From the NCBI GenBank assembly GCA_017940465.1, contig JAGAYN010000023.1:1-64000 (forward strand): a stretch of 64,000 nt of DNA. The letters are read 5' to 3'. Positions within the stretch are counted from its first letter, which is position 1; the number at the start of each line of letters is the position of its first letter. This stretch comes from Bacteroidales bacterium (GTDB lineage: Bacteria > Bacteroidota > Bacteroidia > Bacteroidales > P3). The notes beneath the pieces are model-generated. The model saw only the letters and a list, made by a program, of their open reading frames with translations, made no database searches and was not told where the DNA came from. The position numbers were made by a program, and so were the translations under genes. Below, piece by piece: positions 17,845 through 26,900 of this stretch.

Positions 17845-17935
17845 CCTTTGGATTGTACCCCCCGACAAAAGGAGGAGTATGCCCGTAAGTGTACGTATAA
17901 CGAATTGATGTCGAATAAAATACAAGTTTAATAAT

Positions 17936-20900
17936 ATGAAACTCAAAACTACCTTCGCGAGTGTCATTTTCATGATTTGCGCCGTTGTGTCGCAGGCACA
18001 GATATCGCAGCGCTACTATCAAGGCTTCGAGGCCGGCGAGGCAGCCAACTATGTGGCGATACCGGCGGCGGCGGCCACGACGACGACCACGTTCTACAAG
18101 AGCGGGTCGCAGGGATTGAAGCTCGCGCAGTCGACGACGGAGGACGTCGTCCTGGTGCTGGACACCATCGACCTCACCGACAATGCCTCGCTGACCTACA
18201 TCACGCTCCAGTTCGACAACATCTGCAGGGTGTGGTCCAACGGCGGTGGCAACCACATGATGGGTACCGTCTCCTATCGCTGGGTCCACGAGACCAACTG
18301 GATCAACGCCACTCCTCAGCAATACAATGCCACCGAGGCTGAGGAGTCTTCGTATTTCACCAACTACCTCGCCTTCTTCAACATGACGTATAACTCGTGG
18401 TTCGCCACGCCGTACAACAACTACAACAACGGCATGTGGCGCAGCGAGCGCTTCGATTTCAACGCCATTGCCACCCCCGCCGTGCCCGTGGCCCAGCGCA
18501 AGCTGCTCATCCGCTTCGTGCTGCGCAGGAAGACCACCCCCGTCACGGCCGACGCCCCCCTCGGCGAATGGTACTTCGACAACATCAAGGTTACCGCCAG
18601 CAACAGCGCCATGACGGCCCCGAGAATCAGCATGGTGGAGTATCCCGACGGCATCAACCACCCCATCAGCCGTGGCACCCGCATCATGCTCGATGCCAGC
18701 ACCACTGTGCAGCAGGGCATCGACCCCGACTCGGCGTATATCGCCTACCGCGTCGCCGACCGCCCGGGCATCAACAAGGTCCCCATGACCGCCGTGGCCG
18801 GCGCCACCAACCGCTACGTGGGCTACATCCCTTTCGAGGGCTACGACACGGCGATGTACTTCTACTGCAACGTGTGCGACGCCACCACCAACGCCAACCG
18901 CGTCACCTTTCCCAAGGCCGACAACTCGTGGATAGAGTACCGCAGTGTGCGTGGCAAGGAGGTGCCGATACCCGTCACCTCCGACCTCAACGGCACGTAC
19001 AATATCAACAACCTGCCCTTCCCCGCCCAAGGGGCACACAAGAGCGAGTGGGTGCTCGACTCGACCCTGCTGACCAACGCCGGATATGGCCCTGGCGCGG
19101 TGACGGCACTCACCTTCACCTTCAACTCCTCCGCAGCCATCGTCCCCAAGGACCGCGTCCAGATACGCATGGCCAACGTGCCCACCGACTACACACGCGA
19201 CACCAACTCCACGAGGTACTTCTACTCGTCGTATATGCGCACCGTCTACGACGGGGCGCTCAATGTGCCGGCGGCTAACGAAGGCACCCCGCTGACCATC
19301 ACCCTGCAGGACACGTTCTACTATGCAGGTAAGGATATCCTCTTCCAGTTCACCTCCTACGGCCAGGGCAACACCCTGGCGGCCACGGTCAAGGCACTGC
19401 CCACAGCCGCCGGCAAGCCCACTATTTACCACACGCAGTCCTCGGCCGAGAACTACAACCCCTTCACCGGTGGCGCGGGCGACTACTTCAACGAGGCTTA
19501 CAATGCCTCCAACCGCCGCCCCTCGGTGAAGCTGAATGCCCGCGCCAACTTGCCGTTGCTCTATGACTTGGGCATCAGCGAGCTGGTGGATCCCAGCTAC
19601 ACCACCGCCATGGTCAGCCGCCCGGGCAGCATCACCGTCAAGCTGAAGAACTACGGTGCCTTTGCCGTCAATGCCGTGCGCATCAGCTATAGCATTGACG
19701 ACAGCATCCCGGGCTACTACGACTGGTCGGGCAACCTGGCCGCCGATGCCGAGCAGACGGTGGTCATTGCCTCCAACAGCATCTCCATCCCCGCCGGTTA
19801 TCACACGCTGCGCGTATGGGTGGAGGACACCGTCTCCGTAGGCTCCGCCCGCTATCGCGACCACGAGCCGCTCAACGACACCGCCTTCTCGCAGTTCATC
19901 GTCTGCGACGGTCCCTTGAGCGGGGTACGCTATATCGGCGGCAGCACGCCCGATTACAACGACATTGACGAGTTCCTCTTCTCCCTGAGCCGCTGCGGTG
20001 TCAGCGACAGCCTCGTGGTGAAGGTGGCTCCAGGCTACTATCCCCCCTTTACGGTGCCTGCCTATAACGGTGCGTCGGCTGCGAACTATGTGGTCTTCGA
20101 GCCTATATCCGACAGCGTGTTCATCTATGCGGACAACACAACGAACTCCCCGAGCATCGTCAATCTGGAACAGACGGCCTACATACGCTTCCGCAATTTC
20201 AACTTTGTCCGTAACGAGGGCCCCCTCACCGACATGGTCACCATGGCGCTCACCAGCATCCAGTGCCGCTTCGAGGGTTGCACCTTCGAGGACAGAATGG
20301 TGAATCCCCCCGCCGCCTACATGATTGCCTCCATGATCAACTCGGGCTTTGCCTATAACCTCATCGTGGACAAGTGCACGTTCATCGGCGGACGTATCGG
20401 TGTGGACCTGAGGGGCCAGGCTCCCGACATCACCTCGCATGACAACAGTGTCACCCGCAGCCTCTTCCGCAACCAGAACGTGAGTGCCATCAGCGTCCAG
20501 AACCAGACCAACGTGGTGGTGGACAGCAACGAGATGTACGACATCATGGGCAACTCCTCCTATGCCCTGATGATCAGCGAGTGCGACGGTCAGTCCAGAT
20601 TCACCCGCAACAAGATCTACACCTCCCACGGTGCCGGCGGCATTGGTGTGAGCAACGTCACCGGCACATCGTCCAACCATATCCTTGTGGCAAACAACAT
20701 GATTGTGGGCGAGGACAATGGCCAGGCCAACTTGATGCGCTCGCCGCTCAATGTCATTCAGGCAGCATGGACCGACGTGGTCTACAACTCGGTCAAGATG
20801 ACTGCCCCCACGCGCAACAATACGGCCGCGGCCATCCTGGGCGGCGGAGCGTTGATCGACGTCCGTTTTGTGAACAATGTCATGGTGACACTGGACAATA

Positions 20901-23900
20901 TGAACTATGCGTTCAACTATTCTCCCAGCACGGTCTCCAATGTAACCATTGGCCACAACGTGTACTACAGCCGCGGCACGGTCCTCAACCGCATGTCGGG
21001 TACCGCCTATGCCGACCTGACGGCCTGGACCACCGCCTACCCAACGGATAATGCATCGGTGGAGGTCAACCCAAACTTTTTGAATGGTTCGCAGGTAGAC
21101 CTCCGTACCTACAACCGTCTTGTCAAGGGGGTGGGAACGCCGATCGCCCAGGTGACCGAGGATATGTTCGGCACCGCCCGCAACGCCACGGCTCCGTGCC
21201 CTGGTGCTTTCGAGTTCGTAGCCCTCTTCTATGACTTTGAGCCCGAGGCCCTCATCTCGCCGGAGCTCTCCACCTGCTACATGCCGGAGAACGCCGAACT
21301 GGTGGTCCGCTTGCGCAACAGCGGTGTCAATGCCTACAACAGCACGGTCGGTGGCCTCACGCTGCACTACCAGGTCGACAACAATGCACCGCAGCAGGTG
21401 GCCATCAACCAGACCATCCCCTCCGATGACACCGTCACCATCCATACAGGTGCCATGCTGCAGCTGCCGCCAAACGGCATGCTGGACGCCACGTACAACC
21501 TGAAAATGTGGCTCACTTTCGCTCCCACCTCTGGCGACAACGACCCCAATCAGACCAACGATTCGAATGCCTTCGTGATTGTCAGCAAATATCACCCAGC
21601 TTCGCCAAACGATGATGTGGATAGTGCTGACTATGCGGATATTGTCACCCTCGCACCGACGCTGGGTATCGACACATGGGCTGTGTCTGACAATGCCGCC
21701 GCACCACACAGGCAGTCGCAGATTTATTGGTATGCCGACTCTACCAGTTCCACTCCCATCCACAAGGGTTCCACCTTTACCACCGACACGCTGCGTCAGG
21801 ATACGGCTTTCTACATCCGTCAGCGTCGCGAATTGCCCATTGTGAGGTTTACTCAATTTGAGATTGGCCATGCCGCTGCCAACGTCGGTGTCACCCCTGA
21901 CCTGCCCAGTTGGGTGTCGAGTAATCGCAAGATAGCCCTCCAGCTTACCAATATCGGTGACGCCACAGCCTATCTGCAGGGCGACACGCTGATGACCCTC
22001 ACCCCGGTTTCGGGTAATAATAATAAGATATATGTCTTCGGTGATGTCAGCATTGAGCCGGGCCAATCGCTGCTGGTTCAGATGGGCAGTGGCAACGGTA
22101 CCAATCTCCCGCTGATGGTGTCAACCAACAATATCAACTTTAACATCAACAGTGCCAACAACGCCAATCTGGCTTTTGTGCTGAAGAGGAACGGGTCCAT
22201 AGAGGATGTGGTGGCCCTCAACACCGCCCCGACTGCCACTTATCCTACCAACCAGACTGTTACATGGTCGTCCATGAACATTCCCTCCTACATCTGGAGC
22301 GGTGCCGGTGTCAATATCGGCTATAATGTGTCGGCGGGTATTGTCAGGACGGCGTTCAACGGCAATGCTTCCGACTGGCGTATTGCCACCGCGGGATCGC
22401 CAATGTTCATTGCCTCTACCGACACCTCGTGGATACGCTATGAGGATAACAGCTGCGATGGAGGCTTCGGAAAGATATCCGTGGTCCTTCGCAATCCGCC
22501 GATGGCAGACCTGGCTGTTGATGTGCCAGTGCTTCCCGAATCGGGCTGCGGCCTGGGCGATGAGGATATCACGGTCACGGTGCATAACTATGGTATCTCC
22601 CCGGTCAGTTCGCTGGTGCTGAACTATTGCGCCGGTGGTGACACCGTCAGCGAGACCATCTCCTCGGGAATCCCCGCCAATGGCACAATCACACACACCT
22701 TTGCACAGCAGTTGAATATGGCATTCAATACTGACTCGGTTGTGACGGTCAGGGTGTGGGTAGATTCCATAGGGAATGATCATACTCACTTGAATGATAC
22801 CAACTATGCCTCTACAACCTCTCTCTTCACCCCTGTTGCACCGGTTACACTGGGAACACGTCTGGTGAACTACGCAGAAAGAGACACTATTACGGTAACA
22901 ACATCTTCCCCTTTTGTTACCCCCATTTGGTATGACTATAGTATGAACCCTGTCGATACAGGATACACCTATGTGACGGACATACTGTTCACAGGAGGCA
23001 CTATGGGAATGTCCCATATTGCAACGCACTATGTACAGGGGCAGATTGGTTTTGGGAACTCCCTCTCGAGCAATACCGCCTACCCATCGCCTTTCCAGAC
23101 CAGCAGTAATTATGCCAAGCAGCAGTATATCTACTCTGCCCACGACCTGCGTAAGGCCGGTGTGAGGGAAGGTAATATAGCCACAATATCATTCTATCTG
23201 GATTCTATATTCAAGACCAACAACACCACGCAGACAGACAGTGTATTATACAATAAGTACTATATCTCTTTGGGTACCACAGCCGACACAATCTTCTCCT
23301 CCACCTCTGCATGGAAGCCAACCACTGTGGTCTACGAGCGTGATTCGATGGTTGTCTACCGCACCTCCGCTAAGGGTTGGGTAACCCACACGCTCGACAG
23401 CGCTTTCTACTGGGATGGGGTGTCGAGCCTCGTGGTTCAGGTGGCAGCCTACGTGGATCCTAAATTCAACAAAGGTATCCGATCAACGTATACTACAAAG
23501 ACGAATACCGTTCTTTACAAGAATGCCGATGCGGCTCTGTCTCCCTCGCTATTGGACTTCGTTGCGATGGGTAATCGTGGCAGTAACCGACCCAACATCA
23601 TAATCAATAACACTGAACTTGGAAATGCCGTCTATGATGGCTGCGTGGGGCCCATTACGCCGTACACGGTGCAGCTGGTTAACCTGCCGTCAGTCGATAT
23701 GGCTCTTGTGTGGCCTGGTGGCATTGATACTGTCAGTTACAGTTCCTGTGCCCCCACTCCGTTCCATGTGACGTTGAGGAATCAGGGAAGTGGCGGCCTC
23801 TCTGGCGTGAAGGTGTACTATGTATTTGATACCCTGCCAGTGGATAGTGTGGCTGTCACCAACACGCTCCCTGCCAGTCAGGAAAGCGACTTCCTGCTGA

Positions 23901-26900
23901 TGACGCGCCAGCTTCACCCCGGTCGCCACACCCTTAAGGCCTATGTCTCTGTTCCGGGAGACAATGTGCACTATAACGATACAATCTACCGCTCGTTTGT
24001 GGTCAGTTTCTGCGCTGGTAACTATACTATAGCCCAATCGGGTAACCCCGACTTCTTTACCTTCAGCGAGGCTGTGGATACGTTGAATATTGCCGGTATT
24101 GACGGCCCCGTTACATTCATGGTTTCAAATGGAACCTATGTGGAGCAGCTGTCCCTTGGCGCTCTCCCCGGGTCTTCGGCCGCCAACGAAGTGTCTTTCG
24201 TGGGTATAGGTGACAGCGTATTGCTGACAGCCTCCACAAGTCAAACCGCCAACTATGTAGTCAATCTTAACAACACATCCAATATCGTATTCAGCAACCT
24301 AAATATCGAGGCTCGTCCTGTAGCCAACAATGTGAACTATGCCAACGCTTTGGTGTTGAAGGATGGTGATAATATCCGGCTTGTAGAGTGCAATATCAAG
24401 GTGAAGGGAACCATCAACAATACCAATGCCTCGTGTATTGTTCTGAATGGCAATGTGACCAACTTCACCATGTTGTCCAATGTACTGGACAGCGGTTACT
24501 ACTCCATCATGAGCAACGGCACGGTCTATGGCTATTCCGACTTTGTGCTTCATGGCAATACATTCAAGAACTTCTGGAGCCAAGGCATCAATCTTCGTGG
24601 TGTTGAAAATCTAAGCATCACCTCCAATGAGATTACTTCCGGCGTTACCAACAACAACGCCTTGACCGGTATCTACTTGACCCAGGCTACTGGCAACATT
24701 GCGGTATCAAAGAATGCCATCTATCTGGTTGACGAGAAGAACGGTGGTAAGATGGGTATTCGCTTGAATGATGTCAGTGGATCAAGCCTTAATCCCGCGC
24801 TTGTGTCTAACAATATGATTAGTTGCTATGGATTGGGTACCAGTGGTCTGCCTTCCTCTGGCAAGCCTTCGGGTATATGGATAGAGGGTGCCAGTTCGTA
24901 TGTGAACGTGCTCTTTAACTCGGTAAGGGTATATTGCGGCCCCAACACCAACGCTCAGTTCTCCGACGGCTCCTATAGTTTCTACGCAGCCAATACCACC
25001 AGCAACCTCCAGGTGATGAACAATATCTTCTCCAACTTCAGCAAAGGCTATGCATATTACGTTAAGGAGTTGAACACGGTCATTATTTCCAACTATAATG
25101 CCTACTATACGGTCAGTACCCGTCCGCTGGCATGGAAGCAAACGCAGTTGGCCGACCTGGCTGCCCTTCAGACCACCAATAACGACGATGCCAACTCGGT
25201 GTTCACAGAGCCCTATTTCGTCAGTGAGCGTGACCTGCATTTGCAGATGACCGACCTGGTGGCTCTGGCGCAGTACACCTCCGATGTACCTGACGATATT
25301 GACGGATCTATCCGCCCGCAGATACCTGGTCCCACCATCGGAGCCCATGAAAAGGATATTACTACGCACGATATGGCCGTGGTCCGTATCCACGAGCCGG
25401 TGATGCCTGCCAATATCAATAATCCAACCCACGTAGAGTCTGACTCTGTAATGGTAGTGGCCTCGTTCTACAATAACGGACGCTCCGCAGAGAACGATGT
25501 CCAGTGGTATGCCTACATTGAGGTAAATGACACTTTGACCCTTGTGTCGGACACCATCAGCCTCGGAACCTTCCAACCGGCAGAAATGCGGACAGACACG
25601 TTGATGATGGCTATTCCGCTTGGTGTGACGCGTGAGCAGATAATCCATGTGGCTGTGATTTGTGATGGCGACATGGCACCGCAGGACAACGACTTGACTT
25701 CCAACTTCTACCTTGCCCCGGCATTCAACCTGGCAGCCACTAAGATGGCCACTGACCGCAATGGCTGCGAATTGAGGGATGCCAAGGTGTCGATTACCAT
25801 CAAGAATGATGGTGCAAAGACCCTCCCGCTGGGTACTGTACTCAATATATGTTATGTAACCTCTGTTGCTTCCCCTGCCAATGTAAGCATCAGTACGTTG
25901 GGCGACACCATCCGGGAGATGGCTGTACTGGATGCAGACTTGCTCCCCACCAGGACCACTACGCTCGACTTCACCACCAGGGCCAATCTTTACCCCACCG
26001 ACACCGCGGTTGACATAAGTGTCAGAATAGTGGGCTGGTGCAAGTATCAGTATGATATATCACCTGAGAACGATACGACAAAGAACAACCAGAACGCCAC
26101 GGTGAACTCCTACTACACCCCTGCACCACCCGTGGGCTTTGACACTTCGTTTGCCTACGGCACATGGGGAGAGGTCCGCGCCATGCAGGAGAACAAACGC
26201 CCGATACGCTGGTACCGTGACTCCACGGTCTCAGCATACTACCAGCAGAGCCAGTATGCCGCCTCCACCATGTGGCGCAATACTCCACAGTACTTCGACG
26301 ACTCGACATACTACTTAAATTGCCTGAGCGCCAAGAATTGCCCCAGCCACTTCTCTGAGGTGCATGTGACGGTCAGGCCGCGTGTGCCCAGGGATATGGC
26401 CATGGAGAAAGTGTTGGCGCCGCTGGGTGGTCGCGTGTATATGGAGAATGACACCGTCCGTGTGCGAATAGCCAACTACGGTACCACACCGCAGAACAAC
26501 ATCCCGATTACCTACTGCCTGAAGCAGGGAAACACACAGTTACAGCTGGTGACCGAGGTGTGCGCCGCAACCGTAGCGCCGTTGGCCACACACACCTACA
26601 CATTTAACACGCTGCTTGATCTGCCCACCCCGACACAAGCCAAGAACTACACCCTCTCTGTCTGGACAGAACTTGCCTCGGACACCATACGCCGCAACGA
26701 TACACTCCGCACCGAGTACAAGTTCAGCTCGCTGGCTGAGAGCAAATATTCTCCCCAGAAGTCTAGCAGCCCGCAGTTCGACGTGACCCGTGTGTCGTTC
26801 AATGAGATAGACCTTGACTTGCCTCCCATGGGCCGTGGTTTGACCGACATGGCTTCCTATGCCGCTCCCGACTACCCAGTGCTGCATGTGTCGCGTGGCA

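Noticed and set aside
17780..22066. 1428-codon open frame on the minus strand opposite the giant gene
   Set aside because: It is antisense to a protein with clear signal peptide and domains. Its composition (His, Val, Gly, Arg rich) is what reversed GC-biased codons give, and it ends in the giant gene's leader. No motif was seen.
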